Source: Skermania piniformis (lineage in GTDB: Bacteria; Actinomycetota; Actinomycetes; Mycobacteriales; Mycobacteriaceae). From it: a stretch of DNA of 64,000 bases. Below the pieces are notes generated by a model. That model saw nothing but the letters and a program-made list of their open reading frames with translations. It was not told the DNA's origin and made no database searches. Of the stretch, positions 1 to 10,077 are shown piece after piece; the first letter of the stretch is position 1, and every line of letters begins with the position of its first letter. A program made the position numbers and the translations under genes. The stretch lies in assembly GCF_019285775.1 (NCBI RefSeq), contig NZ_CP079105.1, forward strand, positions 1,922,001 to 1,986,000, read 5' to 3'.

Positions 1-390
1 CAGATCCGCGCCGAGATTCGTCGGCTCGGCTCGCTGCCCGACGACGAGCTGTATGTCGCCGCGAAGGAACTGGCGGCACCGTACGAGCTGGTCCGCGAGG
101 TGGCCCAGGCGGGTCGGCTGCCGGTCGTGTTGTTCACCGCCGGGGGAATCGCGACCCCCGCCGATGCCGCGATGATGATGCAACTCGGCGCGGAAGGCGT
201 GTTCGTCGGCTCGGGCATCTTCAAGTCCGGCAATCCGGCCCAGCGGGCCGCCGCGATCGTGAAGGCGACGACGTTCCACGATGATCCGGATGTGCTGGCA
301 GAGGTCTCGCGCGGACTCGGTACGGCAATGGTCGGGATCAACGTCGAGCAGCTTCCCGTCGATCACCGACTCGCCGAACGCGGCTGGTGA
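1..390 (+). CDS. pdxS: Pyridoxal 5'-phosphate synthase lyase subunit PdxS, C-terminal part
   Basis: PdxS makes pyridoxal 5'-phosphate from ribose 5-phosphate, glyceraldehyde 3-phosphate and ammonia; the ammonia comes from PdxT. Only the last 129 residues lie in the window, because the reading frame is open from base 1. The segment shows the (beta/alpha)8-barrel end with the phosphate-binding GSGIF motif and the family's final portion including MVGIN. Its partner pdxT is found 2.5 kb downstream, with an antiporter gene and tesB between them. The family is highly conserved, so the identification is secure; the start is outside the window. Confidence 0.97.
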   Translation, partial: QIRAEIRRLGSLPDDELYVAAKELAAPYELVREVAQAGRLPVVLFTAGGIATPADAAMMMQLGAEGVFVGSGIFKSGNPAQRAAAIVKATTFHDDPDVLAEVSRGLGTAMVGINVEQLPVDHRLAERGW

Positions 391-449
391 TCGGCCGCAC
401 ATTCGCCCGAACAGCTCGGTTTGCGCAGGCGGACAACCGGGTTCGTCGA

Positions 450-462
450 TAGGCTGCCCGCG
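450..462 (+). promoter_or_regulatory. Leaderless promoter -10 (TAGGCT) of the antiporter gene
   Basis: TAGGCT at 450-455 fits the actinobacterial TANNNT -10 consensus. Six bases separate it from the GTG at 462, and no purine-rich ribosome-binding site precedes that codon. The spacing would put the transcript start at the start codon. This is inferred from sequence only. Confidence 0.5.
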
Positions 463-2039
463 TGGAACCCATGCTGATCGTGGTCGCGTTCGCCGGTGGC
501 GTGCTGGCAATGCTGATCCGGCTGCCCCCGATGGTGGGGTTCCTCGCTGCGGGCTTCGTGCTGCACATGTTGGGCTACCGGCTCAGTGCGAGTGTCGAGA
601 CGGTCGCCGACCTCGGCGTCACGCTTCTGCTGTTCACCATCGGGCTCAAACTCAATGTGCGGACTCTGCTCCGCGGTGAAGTATGGGGATCTGCCGTACT
701 GCACGCGGTGACCTCCACCCTCGCGCTCACCCTGGGCTTGTTCGCGATCAAGCTGACCGGCCTGGTTCTGCTGCGCGACGCGGACTTGCGCACGCTGCTG
801 TTGCTCGGTTTTGCGCTTTCCTTTTCCAGCACGGTGTTTGCGATCAAGGTGCTGGAGAGTCGCGGGGAGGCCCGCGCGCTCTACGGCCGGATCGCGATCG
901 GCGTCCTGGTGATGCAGGACATCTTCGCCGTGCTGTTCCTCACCGGTACCGGGCATCTGCCCAGTCGCTGGGCGCCGCTGTTGCTGTTGCTCCTTCCCGG
1001 TTCCTGGTTGCTGCGCGCTGTTCTGGACCGGATCGGGCACGGTGAAATGCAGGTGCTGTTCGGCATTCTGTCGGCATTGGTCCTCGGCTACGCGGCGTTC
1101 GAGGCGGTGGGGATCAAGGGTGACCTCGGCGCGTTGATCGTCGGCATGCTGCTGGCGCCGAACTCGCGGGCACCGTCGTTGGCCAAGTCGCTGTTCGACA
1201 TGAAAGAGCTGTTTCTGGTCGGCTTCTTTCTCTCCATCGGATTGCGCGACCTGCCGACCTGGGAGACGGTCGCGGTCGCGTCGGCACTGCTGTTGTTGTT
1301 GCCCGTCGCCACCCTGGTCTATCTGGGGGTTTTCGCGCTGTTTCGGCTGCGCGGGCGGACCAACCTGCTCGCCACACTGGCACTGGCGAACTTTTCGGAG
1401 TTCGGCCTGATCGTCGCCGCACTCGCGTCGGAACGGGGCTGGCTGAGCGACGAATGGTTGGTGGTGCTCTCGCTCGCGGTAGCGGCCAGCTTCGCGATCG
1501 CTGCGCCGCTGAACACCTGGAGCGAAGCGCTGAACAGCCGCTTCGAGCGATTTGTACCGACCGTGCCGGTCGACCGACTCCACCCGGACGATCGACCGAT
1601 CGACGTCGGTGACGCCGAAGCGATCGTGCTCGGGATGGGCCGGGTCGGGCACGGTGCCTATCTGCGGCTGACCGAGACGTTCCAGATGCGGGTGCTCGGC
1701 ATCGAGAACGATGGGGACCGGGTGCGTCGACTGCTGGCCGAGGGCCTGAACGTGGTCGAGGGCGACGCTGCCGACACGGACTTCTGGCTGAAGCTGGAAG
1801 TATCCACCGGGGTGCGATTGATCTTGCTAGCGATGCCGGCACACGAAGGCAACGTGTTCGCGTTGGAGCAGCTGCGACACCACCCGTTCGCGGGCCGGGT
1901 GGCGGCGGTGGTGAAGTATGCCGACCAGATTCCGCAGCTGGAGCGGCTCGGTGCGCACTCGGTGCACCACCTGTACGAAGAGGCGGGCCAGGAGTTGGCC
2001 GACGACGCCGTCGCCGGCTTGCGGGAGCCGAATGCCTAG
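462..2039 (+). CDS. Cation:proton antiporter with TrkA-N domain (KefB/CPA2 type)
   Basis: A 525-residue integral membrane protein of the monovalent cation:proton antiporter-2 family, likely exchanging K+ or Na+ for H+ across the inner membrane. Residues about 1-385 are a run of hydrophobic helices typical of the Na+/H+ exchanger domain. The C-terminal part carries a Rossmann-type TrkA-N nucleotide-binding fold beginning IVLGMGRVGHG (GxGxxG), which in Kef proteins gates transport in response to NAD(H). The GTG start is chosen because the protein begins at once with a membrane helix and a TAGGCT -10 lies six bases upstream. The ion specificity cannot be read from the sequence. Confidence 0.9.
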   Translation: MEPMLIVVAFAGGVLAMLIRLPPMVGFLAAGFVLHMLGYRLSASVETVADLGVTLLLFTIGLKLNVRTLLRGEVWGSAVLHAVTSTLALTLGLFAIKLTGLVLLRDADLRTLLLLGFALSFSSTVFAIKVLESRGEARALYGRIAIGVLVMQDIFAVLFLTGTGHLPSRWAPLLLLLLPGSWLLRAVLDRIGHGEMQVLFGILSALVLGYAAFEAVGIKGDLGALIVGMLLAPNSRAPSLAKSLFDMKELFLVGFFLSIGLRDLPTWETVAVASALLLLLPVATLVYLGVFALFRLRGRTNLLATLALANFSEFGLIVAALASERGWLSDEWLVVLSLAVAASFAIAAPLNTWSEALNSRFERFVPTVPVDRLHPDDRPIDVGDAEAIVLGMGRVGHGAYLRLTETFQMRVLGIENDGDRVRRLLAEGLNVVEGDAADTDFWLKLEVSTGVRLILLAMPAHEGNVFALEQLRHHPFAGRVAAVVKYADQIPQLERLGAHSVHHLYEEAGQELADDAVAGLREPNA

Positions 2040-2042
2040 GCT
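2037..2042 (+). promoter_or_regulatory. Candidate -10 (TAGGCT) for tesB
   Basis: TAGGCT overlaps the antiporter stop codon and lies about 39 bases before the preferred tesB start, leaving room for a short leader with the GGAAGGAG ribosome-binding site at 2066-2073. Confidence 0.4.
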
Positions 2043-2080
2043 GTGAGCCGAGCGGCATCGGCAGTGGAAGGAGCGTGCGG

Positions 2081-2923
2081 GTGGTGGCGATCGAGCAAGC
2101 CCTCGACGTAGAGCAGCTGGAGCGGGACATCTTTCGCGGCCGGACCACCGCGACCCAACTGGTCCGGACCTTCGGCGGGCAGGTGGCCGGCCAGGCGCTG
2201 GTATCCGCGGTCCGCACGGTCGAACCGGAGTATCTCGTGCATTCGCTGCACGGCTACTTCCTCCGCCCGGGCAACCCGAACGAGCCGACGGTGTACCTGG
2301 TCGACCGGATCCGGGACGGTAATTCGTTCGTCACCCGTCGGGTGACCGGGGTGCAGGACGGAAAAGCGATCTTCACCATGTCCGCCTCGTTCCAGAAGCT
2401 GGACGCGGGGATCGAGCATCAGGACGAGCTGCCGCCGGTGCCCGCTCCGGACGACTTGGAAGACCCGCTGGACCGCCCGGCCGAGCAGCGACACTGGTTG
2501 TTCCAGGAGTGGGGCGAGCACTACGACATCCGGATCATCCCGCCCGATCGGGTCACCCGGCGCGAACGGGTCGCGGCTCAGCAGCAGGTGTGGCTGCGAT
2601 ATCGCAGCCGGTTGCCCGATGATCCGCTCATCCATGTCTGCACCCTGGCCTACATGAGCGACATGACCTTGCTCGGTTCGTCGATGGTGCACCACCGGGG
2701 CGACCGGGTGCAGACCGCGTCGCTCGATCACGCGATGTGGTTCCTGCGACCGTTCCGGGCCGACGAGTGGCTGCTCTACGACCAGACGTCGCCGTCGGCG
2801 GGGTTCGGCCGCGCACTGACCCAGGGCCGGATCTTCGATCGATCCGGACGGATGGTCGCCGCTGTGGTGCAGGAAGGTCTGACGCGTCGGCTCCGGGACA
2901 AGCACGGCGACGGCACCGGCTGA
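2081..2923 (+). CDS. tesB: Acyl-CoA thioesterase II
   Basis: Hydrolyses acyl-CoA to free fatty acid and CoA in the cytoplasm. The roughly 280-residue protein shows the double hot-dog organisation of TesB, with the N-terminal [11 protein letters not shown] motif and the C-terminal [12 protein letters not shown] and late VVQEG segments that carry the Asp and Gln of the active site. The same gene lies between pdxS and pdxT in M. tuberculosis (tesB2). Three in-frame GTG codons (2075, 2081, 2084) are possible. The GGAAGGAG at 2066-2073 is only one base from the first but seven from 2081, so 2081 is preferred. Confidence 0.93.
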   Translation: MVAIEQALDVEQLERDIFRGRTTATQLVRTFGGQVAGQALVSAVRTVEPEYLVHSLHGYFLRPGNPNEPTVYLVDRIRDGNSFVTRRVTGVQDGKAIFTMSASFQKLDAGIEHQDELPPVPAPDDLEDPLDRPAEQRHWLFQEWGEHYDIRIIPPDRVTRRERVAAQQQVWLRYRSRLPDDPLIHVCTLAYMSDMTLLGSSMVHHRGDRVQTASLDHAMWFLRPFRADEWLLYDQTSPSAGFGRALTQGRIFDRSGRMVAAVVQEGLTRRLRDKHGDGTG

Positions 2924-2933
2924 GGACGACCGG

Positions 2934-2947
2934 TAGGCTCGCCGCCG
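2934..2947 (+). promoter_or_regulatory. Leaderless promoter -10 (TAGGCT) of pdxT
   Basis: TAGGCT at 2934-2939 is seven bases from the GTG start at 2947, and there is no ribosome-binding site between. This suggests pdxT has its own leaderless transcript and is not translated only from the tesB mRNA. Confidence 0.5.
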
Positions 2948-3558
2948 TGCCGCGGATAGGAGTGCTCGCCTTACAGGGCGATGTACGCGAGCATGTGGCC
3001 GCGCTGGCTGCCTGTGGCGCGGACCCGGTTCCGGTCCGTCGAGCGGACGAACTGGCCGGCGTCGACGGGCTGATTCTGCCGGGCGGCGAGTCCACCACCA
3101 TCGCGCGGCTGCTCACGGCGTTCGATCTGGCCGATCCGCTGCGGGCGCGGCTGCGCGACGGGCTGCCGGTGTTCGGCTCGTGTGCGGGGATGATCCTGCT
3201 GGCCACCGAGGTGCTCGACACCCGGCCCGACCTGCTACCGCTCGGCGCACTCGATATCGCGGTACGCCGCAACGCCTTCGGCCGGCAGGTGGATTCGTTC
3301 GAAACCGAGCTGGAGCTGACCGGAGTGCCCGGCGGTCCGATGCGGGCGGTGTTCATCCGGGCGCCCTGGGTCGAGCGGGTGGGTCCGGGCGTGGGCGTCC
3401 TGGCGCGCATCCTCGACGGCCCGGCCGCCGGTCGGGTCGTCGCAGTACGGGACGAGGTCCGGCTGGCCACTGCGTTTCATCCGGAGGTGACCGGTGATCG
3501 CCGGCTGCACGCGATGTTCGTCGCGATGGTCGACCGTGCCTCGGCGAACGGTGCGTAG
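2947..3558 (+). CDS. pdxT: Pyridoxal 5'-phosphate synthase glutaminase subunit PdxT
   Basis: Releases ammonia from glutamine and passes it to PdxS in the two-subunit PLP synthase. The 203-residue protein has the class I glutaminase nucleophile in GSCAGM (Cys79) and the His178/Glu180 pair in FHPE. It begins [13 protein letters not shown], a family hallmark. The open frame extends far upstream inside tesB, but homology begins at the GTG at 2947, which also fits the -10 hexamer just before it. The stop overlaps the TAGAAT hexamer of the next promoter. Confidence 0.96.
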   Translation: MPRIGVLALQGDVREHVAALAACGADPVPVRRADELAGVDGLILPGGESTTIARLLTAFDLADPLRARLRDGLPVFGSCAGMILLATEVLDTRPDLLPLGALDIAVRRNAFGRQVDSFETELELTGVPGGPMRAVFIRAPWVERVGPGVGVLARILDGPAAGRVVAVRDEVRLATAFHPEVTGDRRLHAMFVAMVDRASANGA

Positions 3559-3561
3559 AAT
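3556..3561 (+). promoter_or_regulatory. -10 (TAGAAT) for the YebC-family gene
   Basis: A good TANNNT -10 built over the pdxT stop codon. It would give a leader of roughly 35 bases before the ATG at 3605. Confidence 0.45.
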
Positions 3562-3604
3562 CGCCGAGTTGCCCGGGTAGACCCAGACGTGAAGGACGTA
3601 GCAG

Positions 3605-4351
3605 ATGAGCGGCCACTCCAAATGGGCCACCACCAAGCACAAAAAGGCCGTCATCGACGCCAAGCGCGGCAAGATGTTCGCCAAGCTGATCAAGAACATC
3701 GAGGTTGCGGCGCGCACCGGGGGCGGGGATCCCGGGGGTAACCCCACGCTGTACGACGCCATCCAGAAGGCCAAGAAGTCGTCGGTACCCAACGACAACA
3801 TCGAGCGGGCGCGCAAACGCGGTGGCGGTGAAGAGGCCGGCGGCGCGGACTGGCAGACCATCATGTACGAGGGTTACGGCCCGAACGGGGTCGCCGTGCT
3901 CATCGAGTGTCTCACCGACAACCGGAACCGGGCCGCCGGCGAGGTACGTACGGCGATGACCCGCAACGGCGGCAACATGGCCGACCCGGGTTCGGTGGCG
4001 TATCTGTTCCACCGCAAGGGTGTCGTGCTGCTCGAGAAGAACGGGTTGGCCGAGGACGACGTGCTGGGCGCGGTGCTCGATGCCGGCGCCGAGGATGTCA
4101 ACGACCTGGGCGATTCGTTCGAGGTGGTCAGCGAGCCGGGCGACCTCGTGGCGGTACGGAGTGCGCTGCAAGCGGCCGACATCGATTACGACTCCGCGGA
4201 GGCGAGTTTCCAGCCCTCGGTGAGCGTGGCCGTCGACGCCGACGGTGCACGCAAGGTGTTCAAGCTGGTCGACGCGCTGGAAGACTGCGACGACGTACAG
4301 AACGTCTATACCAACGTCGACGTGTCGGACGAAGTATTGGCCGGGCTGTAG
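3605..4351 (+). CDS. YebC/PmpR-family transcriptional and translational regulator
   Basis: A 248-residue cytoplasmic protein of the YebC family. These proteins have been described as DNA-binding regulators, and more recently as factors that relieve ribosome stalling at proline-rich motifs. It opens with the family signature [14 protein letters not shown], followed by [12 protein letters not shown] and the central [10 protein letters not shown]. Length matches the family. An AAGGAC lies a few bases before the ATG. It sits between pdxT and ruvC as in other mycolic-acid bacteria, and its nearness to the ruv operon is a common bacterial arrangement. Confidence 0.95.
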   Translation: MSGHSKWATTKHKKAVIDAKRGKMFAKLIKNIEVAARTGGGDPGGNPTLYDAIQKAKKSSVPNDNIERARKRGGGEEAGGADWQTIMYEGYGPNGVAVLIECLTDNRNRAAGEVRTAMTRNGGNMADPGSVAYLFHRKGVVLLEKNGLAEDDVLGAVLDAGAEDVNDLGDSFEVVSEPGDLVAVRSALQAADIDYDSAEASFQPSVSVAVDADGARKVFKLVDALEDCDDVQNVYTNVDVSDEVLAGL

Positions 4352-4392
4352 GCGTCGTCGCGCGCCGTGCCGGTCGTGTCCGGGTGACCCGC

Positions 4393-4398
4393 TAAGCT
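4393..4398 (+). promoter_or_regulatory. -10 (TAAGCT) of the ruvCAB operon
   Basis: TAAGCT lies immediately upstream of the LexA-type palindrome. A transcript starting about seven bases later would begin inside the palindrome, so a bound repressor would block it directly. Confidence 0.5.
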
Positions 4399-4399
4399 C

Positions 4400-4415
4400 T
4401 CGAACAATTGTTCGT
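4400..4415 (+). promoter_or_regulatory. SOS box (LexA operator) upstream of ruvCAB
   Basis: TCGAACAATTGTTCGT matches the mycobacterial/Bacillus-type LexA consensus TCGAAC-N4-GTTCGA at 11 of 12 fixed positions, and its inner 14 bases are a perfect palindrome. It lies just after the -10 hexamer and 22 bases before the ruvC start. Resolvase genes are classical SOS targets, so LexA control of the operon is very likely. Confidence 0.85.
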
Positions 4416-4436
4416 AGGCGAGTGGAGGTGGTGCCG

Positions 4437-5018
4437 GTGCGCGTCATGGGGGTCGATCCCGGACTCACCCGTTGCGGGCTGAGCCTGGTCGAGGGCGGTA
4501 CCGGTCGCTCGGTCGTGGCGCTCGACGTCGACGTGGTGCGAACTCCGGCCGACCTGGAGCTGGCGGAGCGGCTCCTCCGGATCGCCGACGCGGCGGAATA
4601 CTGGATGGACACGCACAAGCCGGCGGTCGTGGCGATCGAGCGGGTGTTCGCCCAGCACAACGTCCGTACCGCGATGGGCACTGCGCAGGCCGGCGGGGTG
4701 GTTGCGCTTGCCGCCGCGCGGCGCGGAATCGGGGTGAGTTTTCATACCCCGAGCCAGGTCAAGGCAGCCGTCACCGGCAACGGTTCCGCGGACAAAGCCC
4801 AAGTCACCACGATGGTGACGCGCATTCTGGGGCTGCAGACGAAGCCCACTCCCGCCGATGCCGCCGATGCTCTGGCGTTGGCGATCTGCCACTGCTGGCG
4901 GGCCCCGATGCTGGAGCGAATGGCGTACGCCGAGGCGGCCGCTGCAGAGCAGCGCAAGCGATACGAGGCGCGACTGCGTCAGGTCCGCAAGGCGCGGAAG
5001 GAGGCCGGTACTCGATGA
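4437..5018 (+). CDS. ruvC: Holliday junction endonuclease RuvC
   Basis: Cuts four-way DNA junctions symmetrically during recombination repair, as a dimer acting with RuvAB. The 193-residue protein has the four acidic catalytic positions: Asp7 in GVDPGL, Glu68 in AIERVF, and Asp141 and Asp144 in [12 protein letters not shown]. The GTG at 4437 is chosen because GGAGG (4424-4428) is eight bases upstream and the protein then begins directly at the conserved beta strand. It overlaps ruvA by four bases (ATGA) and is the first gene of an SOS-controlled operon. Confidence 0.96.
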   Translation: MRVMGVDPGLTRCGLSLVEGGTGRSVVALDVDVVRTPADLELAERLLRIADAAEYWMDTHKPAVVAIERVFAQHNVRTAMGTAQAGGVVALAAARRGIGVSFHTPSQVKAAVTGNGSADKAQVTTMVTRILGLQTKPTPADAADALALAICHCWRAPMLERMAYAEAAAAEQRKRYEARLRQVRKARKEAGTR

Positions 5019-5623
5019 TCGCGTCGGTGCGTGGCGAGGTGATCGACATCGCGCTCGACCATGTCGTGATCGAGGCGGCGGGCGTCGGCTACCGGCTGAT
5101 CGCCACCCCGGCCACGTTGGCGACCCTGCACCGGGGCAGCGATGTGCGGCTGCTGGCCACGATGGTGGTCCGGGAAGACGCGATGACGCTCTACGGTTTC
5201 GCCGACGCGGCGTCGCGCGAGCTGTTCGCGCTGTTACAGACCGTCTCCGGGGTGGGACCCCGGCTGGCGATGGCCGTGCTGGCAGTTCTCGAACCCGACG
5301 CGTTGCGGACCGCGCTCGCGGCCGGTGACGTCGCAACGTTGACCCGGGTGCCGGGAATCGGCAAACGTAGCGCTGAGCGCATGGTGGTCGAGCTGCGGGA
5401 CAAGGTGGCCGCGGTGGTCACGTCCACCGGGGTGCCCGGCGCGCCGGCGGCGTCGGTCGGGGCGGGTGCCGTGCGCGACCAGGTGGTCGAAGCCCTGATC
5501 GGGCTCGGCTTCACGACGAAACCGGCGGAGCAGGCAGTCGATTCGGTCGTGGCCGAACAGCCGGATGCCGGTACGACCACGGTATTGCGCGCCGCCTTGT
5601 CCACCCTGGGGCGTAACCGATGA
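5015..5623 (+). CDS. ruvA: Holliday junction branch migration protein RuvA
   Basis: Binds Holliday junctions as a tetramer and loads the RuvB motor. The 202-residue protein has the N-terminal OB fold (MIASVRGEV and GYRL), two central helix-hairpin-helix motifs ([15 protein letters not shown] and [15 protein letters not shown]) and the C-terminal RuvB-binding domain ([17 protein letters not shown]). Both ends overlap neighbours by ATGA, so the three ruv genes are translationally coupled. Confidence 0.97.
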   Translation: MIASVRGEVIDIALDHVVIEAAGVGYRLIATPATLATLHRGSDVRLLATMVVREDAMTLYGFADAASRELFALLQTVSGVGPRLAMAVLAVLEPDALRTALAAGDVATLTRVPGIGKRSAERMVVELRDKVAAVVTSTGVPGAPAASVGAGAVRDQVVEALIGLGFTTKPAEQAVDSVVAEQPDAGTTTVLRAALSTLGRNR

Positions 5624-6696
5624 TCGACCCGGATGGGAGTGAATCGCAGGTCACGGCAAGATATCTGGCGGCAGACGGGGAAGCCGAGGCGGGGTTGCGC
5701 CCGACATCGCTGGACGACTTCATCGGGCAGCCGAGGGTGCGCGAACAGTTGACCTTGGTGCTGCGTGGGGCAAAGCTGCGCGGCGGCACCCCCGATCACA
5801 TCCTGCTGTCCGGGCCGCCCGGACTGGGCAAGACCAGCATGGCGATGATCGTCGCGGCCGAGCTCGGCTCGGCGCTGCGGGTGACCTCCGGACCGGCGCT
5901 GGAACGCGCCGGCGACCTGGCCGCGATGCTCTCCAACCTGGTCGAGGGCGACGTGTTGTTCATCGACGAGATCCACCGGATCGCCCGGCCGGCCGAAGAG
6001 ATGCTGTATCTGGCGATGGAGGACTTCCGGGTCGACGTGGTGGTCGGCAAGGGGCCGGGCGCGACCTCGATACCGCTGGAGGTCGCGCCGTTCACGCTGG
6101 TCGGTGCCACCACCCGGTCCGGAGCGCTGACCGGGCCGTTGCGCGACCGGTTCGGATTCACCGCGCACATGGATTTCTACGAGCCGGAGGAACTGCAACA
6201 GATCCTGGCCCGCTCGGCCCGCATCCTCGGCGTCCGGATCGCGCCGGAGGCGAGCGCCGAGATCGCCGCGCGCTCGCGCGGCACTCCGCGAATCGCCAAC
6301 CGACTGCTCCGCCGGGTACGCGACTACGCCGACGTGCGCGCCGACGGCACGATCACCCCAGCGATCGCACAGGCGGCACTGGTGGTGTACGACGTCGATC
6401 CGCTCGGTCTGGATCGCCTGGACCGAGCGGTGCTCGGTGCGTTGGTACGCAGTTTCGGCGGCGGTCCGGTCGGCATCTCCACGCTGGCGGTCGCAGTCGG
6501 CGAGGAGCCGGCGACGGTCGAGGAAGTATGCGAACCGTTCCTGGTACGCGCCGGGATGGTGGCCCGGACCCCGCGTGGCCGGGTCGCCACCGCCGGTGCG
6601 TGGGAGCATCTCGGCCTGGTTCCACCGGTGGATCTCGTGATCGGGGGTATCGAGGTGCGGGCGAACGAACCGCAGTTGGGCCTGTTCGACTCGTGA
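5620..6696 (+). CDS. ruvB: Holliday junction DNA helicase RuvB
   Basis: Hexameric AAA+ motor that drives branch migration. The 358-residue protein has Walker A GPPGLGKT (65-72), Walker B FIDEIHR, a sensor in GATTRSG, the arginine-finger region GPLRDRFG, and the C-terminal winged helix that binds DNA. It is the last gene of the ruvCAB operon and overlaps ruvA by four bases. Confidence 0.98.
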   Translation: MIDPDGSESQVTARYLAADGEAEAGLRPTSLDDFIGQPRVREQLTLVLRGAKLRGGTPDHILLSGPPGLGKTSMAMIVAAELGSALRVTSGPALERAGDLAAMLSNLVEGDVLFIDEIHRIARPAEEMLYLAMEDFRVDVVVGKGPGATSIPLEVAPFTLVGATTRSGALTGPLRDRFGFTAHMDFYEPEELQQILARSARILGVRIAPEASAEIAARSRGTPRIANRLLRRVRDYADVRADGTITPAIAQAALVVYDVDPLGLDRLDRAVLGALVRSFGGGPVGISTLAVAVGEEPATVEEVCEPFLVRAGMVARTPRGRVATAGAWEHLGLVPPVDLVIGGIEVRANEPQLGLFDS

Positions 6697-6734
6697 TCGT
6701 CGGCGGCCCCGCTACCCCGCCGCACCCCTTCTCC

Positions 6735-6776
6735 GTTCCCGCACACGGTTTCGGGCCGGAATTCGGGTGCGGGAAC
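6735..6776. repeat. 10-bp perfect inverted repeat between ruvB and yajC
   Basis: GTTCCCGCAC (6735-6744) and GTGCGGGAAC (6767-6776) pair perfectly across a 22-base loop in the 219-base gap between ruvB and yajC. There is no T-run, so it would have to be a T-less terminator for ruvCAB or a protein-binding or RNA structure element. The rest of the gap shows nothing convincing. Confidence 0.5.
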
Positions 6777-6915
6777 AGAAACGCGGTGTGGCGGGCGGCC
6801 TTCGTGGGCTTCCGCCCAGGGCGTGCGTGCCCGAGGACGGGGGAATGGCAGACTGGTCGCGCGCCCCGTTCGTGGCGCCGCCGCCCTGAGAACCGATCGA
6901 GGACTGACTTCGCCG

Positions 6916-7278
6916 ATGGACCTGCTGTTTCCGCTCCTGATCCTTGTCCTGTTGGTGCCGATGTTCCTGGCGGTGCGTCGGCAGCGAAAGGAGATGGCCG
7001 CGAGCACCGCGATGCAGGCCGCGTTGCAGGTCGGCGATCGGGTGGTCACCACGTCCGGTCTCTACGGCACGATCACCCACGTCGACGACGAGTCGGTCGA
7101 CCTGGAGATTGCCGAGGACGTGATCACCACATGGCTGCGCGCGGCGATCCGGGAAGTGCGTAAGGACGATTCGGCTCCGGTCGAGGAATCGGCTGCCGGT
7201 GGCGAGTCGCCGCCGGACGTCTCATTGTCCAAGGACGCCGGACCGACCGCCGGCACCGCGTCGAGCGCTGGGGAATGA
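6916..7278 (+). CDS. yajC: Preprotein translocase accessory subunit YajC
   Basis: Small membrane subunit of the SecDF-YajC complex that assists SecYEG export. The 120-residue protein has one N-terminal transmembrane helix ([20 protein letters not shown]), a basic RRQRKEM turn and the conserved [17 protein letters not shown] domain, followed by an acidic, variable tail. The ATG at 6916 starts right at the helix; the longer open frame upstream is arginine-rich and non-homologous. It overlaps secD by four bases. Confidence 0.95.
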   Translation: MDLLFPLLILVLLVPMFLAVRRQRKEMAASTAMQAALQVGDRVVTTSGLYGTITHVDDESVDLEIAEDVITTWLRAAIREVRKDDSAPVEESAAGGESPPDVSLSKDAGPTAGTASSAGE

Positions 7279-8822
7279 GGCGGCGCGGATCGGCTGCCGA
7301 GCTCTGGGCGCTCGCCGCCTTCGCAGCACTGGTGGCCGCGGTGTACGGCATGGTGTTCTTTCTCGGCGATCGTTCGCCGACCCCGGAGCTCGGTATCGAT
7401 CTGCAGGGTGGCACCCGGGTGACGCTCACCGCGCGGACCCCGGATGGTTCGCGGCCCAGCCAGGACAGCCTGCGGCAGGCCCAATCGATCATCGAGACCC
7501 GGGTGAACGGGCTCGGGGTGTCCGGTTCCGAGGTGGTGATCGACGGTGACAATCTGGTGATCACCGTGCCCGGTGACGACAGCTCGCAGGCGCGGACGTT
7601 GGGGCAGACGGCACGGATGTTCATCCGGCCGGTACTGGCCACGCAACCGGCCGTCGGTGCGGGCAAGCAGCCCGCCCCGGAGTCCGGCACAGGTAGCAGC
7701 TCCGCGGAGGCGGCGGCTCAGATCCAGCAAGCGAAGGCGCAGCGCCAGAGCACCGATGAGGCTACTCAGAAGGCGGCACTCGCGGCGCTCGATTGCAGCA
7801 AGCCGGACCCGCTGCAGGGAAACGACGACCCGGCGCTACCGCTGGTCGCCTGCTCCACCGACGGGACCAAGGTCGATCTGCTCGGGCCGAGCATCATCGA
7901 CGGCCAGGAGATCGCCGACGCCAGCTCGGGTTTCGATCAGCAGCAGTCGCGCTACATCGTCAGCTTGGAGTTCAAGTCCGGCGGGAGCGAGACCTGGGCA
8001 AAGTTCACCTCGGAGAACATCGGTAAGCAGGCGGCGTTCACCCTGGACTCGAAAGTGGTCAGCGATCCGGTGATCCAGGGTGCGACGCCGGCCGGGAGCG
8101 CCACCCAGATCACCGGCAATTTCACCGCCGCAGAGGCGAAGTCGCTGGCGAACACGCTGAAGTACGGTTCGTTGCCACTGTCGTTCGCCTCGTCCGAAGC
8201 AGAGACGGTGTCGGCGACCCTGGGCCTTGCCTCGCTGCGCGCCGGATTACTGGCTGCTGCGGTCGGGCTCGGCTTGGTGCTGCTGTACTGCCTGCTCTAC
8301 TACCGAGCGCTCGGTCTGCTCACCGCGTTGTCGCTGATCCTCTCCGGGGTGGCGATCTACGGCATCCTGGTGCTGCTCGGACGCTGGATCAACTTCACCC
8401 TCGACCTCGCCGGCATCGCCGGGCTGATCATCGGTATCGGGATGACTGCCGACTCCTTCGTGGTTTTCTTCGAGCGGATCAAGGACGAGATGCGCGAAGG
8501 ACGTAGTTTCCGCTCGGCCGTGCCGCGTGGCTGGGCCCGGGCGCGCCGGACGATCCTGTCCGGCAATGCGGTGAGCTTCATCGCCGCGGCGGTGCTGTAC
8601 ACCCTGGCGTTGGGGCAGGTGCGGGGCTTCGCGTTCACCCTCGGGCTGACCACCATCCTCGACGTGATCGTCGTTTTCCTGGTCACCGCACCGCTGGTCA
8701 CCCTGGCGTCCCGATCGCCGTTCTGGTCGCGGCCGTCGGTGAACGGCCTGGGCGCGGTGCAGCAGGTCGCCCGGGAGCGCAAGGCGGCGACCGTGGTCGC
8801 TGCAAAGGAGGCGCGGCTGTGA
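7275..8822 (+). CDS. secD: Protein translocase subunit SecD
   Basis: Uses the proton gradient to complete protein export on the outer face of the membrane. The 515-residue protein has an N-terminal helix, the [13 protein letters not shown] signature, a large extracytoplasmic P1 region, and five C-terminal helices with the [19 protein letters not shown] motif containing the functional Asp. A low-complexity Gln/Ala segment (about residues 140-170) interrupts P1, as is common in actinobacteria. The start overlaps the yajC stop and the stop overlaps the secF start. Confidence 0.97.
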   Translation: MRRRGSAAELWALAAFAALVAAVYGMVFFLGDRSPTPELGIDLQGGTRVTLTARTPDGSRPSQDSLRQAQSIIETRVNGLGVSGSEVVIDGDNLVITVPGDDSSQARTLGQTARMFIRPVLATQPAVGAGKQPAPESGTGSSSAEAAAQIQQAKAQRQSTDEATQKAALAALDCSKPDPLQGNDDPALPLVACSTDGTKVDLLGPSIIDGQEIADASSGFDQQQSRYIVSLEFKSGGSETWAKFTSENIGKQAAFTLDSKVVSDPVIQGATPAGSATQITGNFTAAEAKSLANTLKYGSLPLSFASSEAETVSATLGLASLRAGLLAAAVGLGLVLLYCLLYYRALGLLTALSLILSGVAIYGILVLLGRWINFTLDLAGIAGLIIGIGMTADSFVVFFERIKDEMREGRSFRSAVPRGWARARRTILSGNAVSFIAAAVLYTLALGQVRGFAFTLGLTTILDVIVVFLVTAPLVTLASRSPFWSRPSVNGLGAVQQVARERKAATVVAAKEARL

Positions 8823-10072
8823 TCTTCCGATCCATGCCCGAACGAAACGGGGCCGAGCTGCCCGTCAGCACTCCCACGCCGGCCGATCCGGATCGGCACA
8901 GTATCCGGCTGCGCGGTCCGGTGGAACCCGACGACCCGACACCGGAGCCGACCGCGGAACCGGCCGACGGCGTGCGGCGCAGCTGGTTGCAGCGGCTCTA
9001 CACCGGCACCGGCGCGTTCGAGGTGGTCGGTCGCCGACGGTTCTACTACGCGCTGACCGCAGCGTTGGTCGCCATCTCGCTGCTGAGCATCGCGATCCGC
9101 GGCTTCACCCTGGGCATCGATTTCGAGGGCGGCTCCCGGATCCAGTTCCCGGCCGCGGACGGCGTGTCCGCCGGTCAGGTAGAAGACGTGTACCGGGACG
9201 CACTCGGCGCCGACCCGGTGTCGGTGCAGACGGTCGGCTCCGGTTCGTCGGCGACCGTGCAGATCCGCTCGACCGCGTTGGACCAGCAACAGGTGGACAA
9301 GCTGCAGGACGCGCTCTTCACCGCGTTCCAGCCGAAGGGGCGCGACGGTGCCCCCGACCGCAACTCGATCAGTAGCTCGGATGTGAGCGAAACGTGGGGC
9401 GGGCAGATCACCCGCAAGGCGCTGATCGCGCTCGGCGTGTTCCTGGTGCTGGTCACGATCTACATCGCCATCCGATTCGAGCGGGACATGGCGGTCGCCG
9501 CGCTGGCTGCGTTGTTCTTCGACCTGACCGTCACCGCCGGTGTCTACTCGCTGGTCGGCTTCGAGGTCACCCCGGCGACGGTGATCGGCATGCTGACCAT
9601 CCTCGGCTTTTCCCTCTACGACTCCGTGGTGGTGTTCGACAAGGTGGAGGAGAACACCCGTGGGGTGCTGCACCTGAACAAACGCACCTACGCCGAGCAG
9701 GCCAACCTGGCGATCAACCAGACGTTGATGCGATCGATCAACACCACGCTGATCGGGGTCCTGCCGGTGTTGGGGCTGATGGTGATCGCGGTGTGGCTGC
9801 TCGGCGTCGGCACGCTGAAGGATCTGGCGCTGGTGCAGCTGGTCGGACAGATCGTCGGCGCCTACTCGTCGATCTTCTTCGCCACTCCGCTGCTGGTGTC
9901 GATCAAGGAGCGCTGGGGACCGGTTGCTGCGCACACCAGAAAGGTGCACGCACGGCGTGCCGCCCAGGGGCGGACCGCTCCGGCGGCCCCGCGTCCGGTC
10001 GCCGAGGCGGTGAGCTCGGGCCCTGCGCCCGGTGCGCGGCCGACCGGCAAACGGCAGCGCGGAAGGTCCTGA
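8819..10072 (+). CDS. secF: Protein translocase subunit SecF
   Basis: Partner of SecD. The 417-residue protein has a hydrophilic N-terminal extension of about 75 residues, a first helix followed by [12 protein letters not shown], and five helices including [17 protein letters not shown], the SecF signature. The tail is basic and Ala/Pro-rich. It begins at a GTG overlapping the secD stop (GTGA). An internal ATG exists at residue 5, so the exact start is open by a few residues. Confidence 0.97.
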   Translation: MIFRSMPERNGAELPVSTPTPADPDRHSIRLRGPVEPDDPTPEPTAEPADGVRRSWLQRLYTGTGAFEVVGRRRFYYALTAALVAISLLSIAIRGFTLGIDFEGGSRIQFPAADGVSAGQVEDVYRDALGADPVSVQTVGSGSSATVQIRSTALDQQQVDKLQDALFTAFQPKGRDGAPDRNSISSSDVSETWGGQITRKALIALGVFLVLVTIYIAIRFERDMAVAALAALFFDLTVTAGVYSLVGFEVTPATVIGMLTILGFSLYDSVVVFDKVEENTRGVLHLNKRTYAEQANLAINQTLMRSINTTLIGVLPVLGLMVIAVWLLGVGTLKDLALVQLVGQIVGAYSSIFFATPLLVSIKERWGPVAAHTRKVHARRAAQGRTAPAAPRPVAEAVSSGPAPGARPTGKRQRGRS

Positions 10073-10077
10073 TCAGC

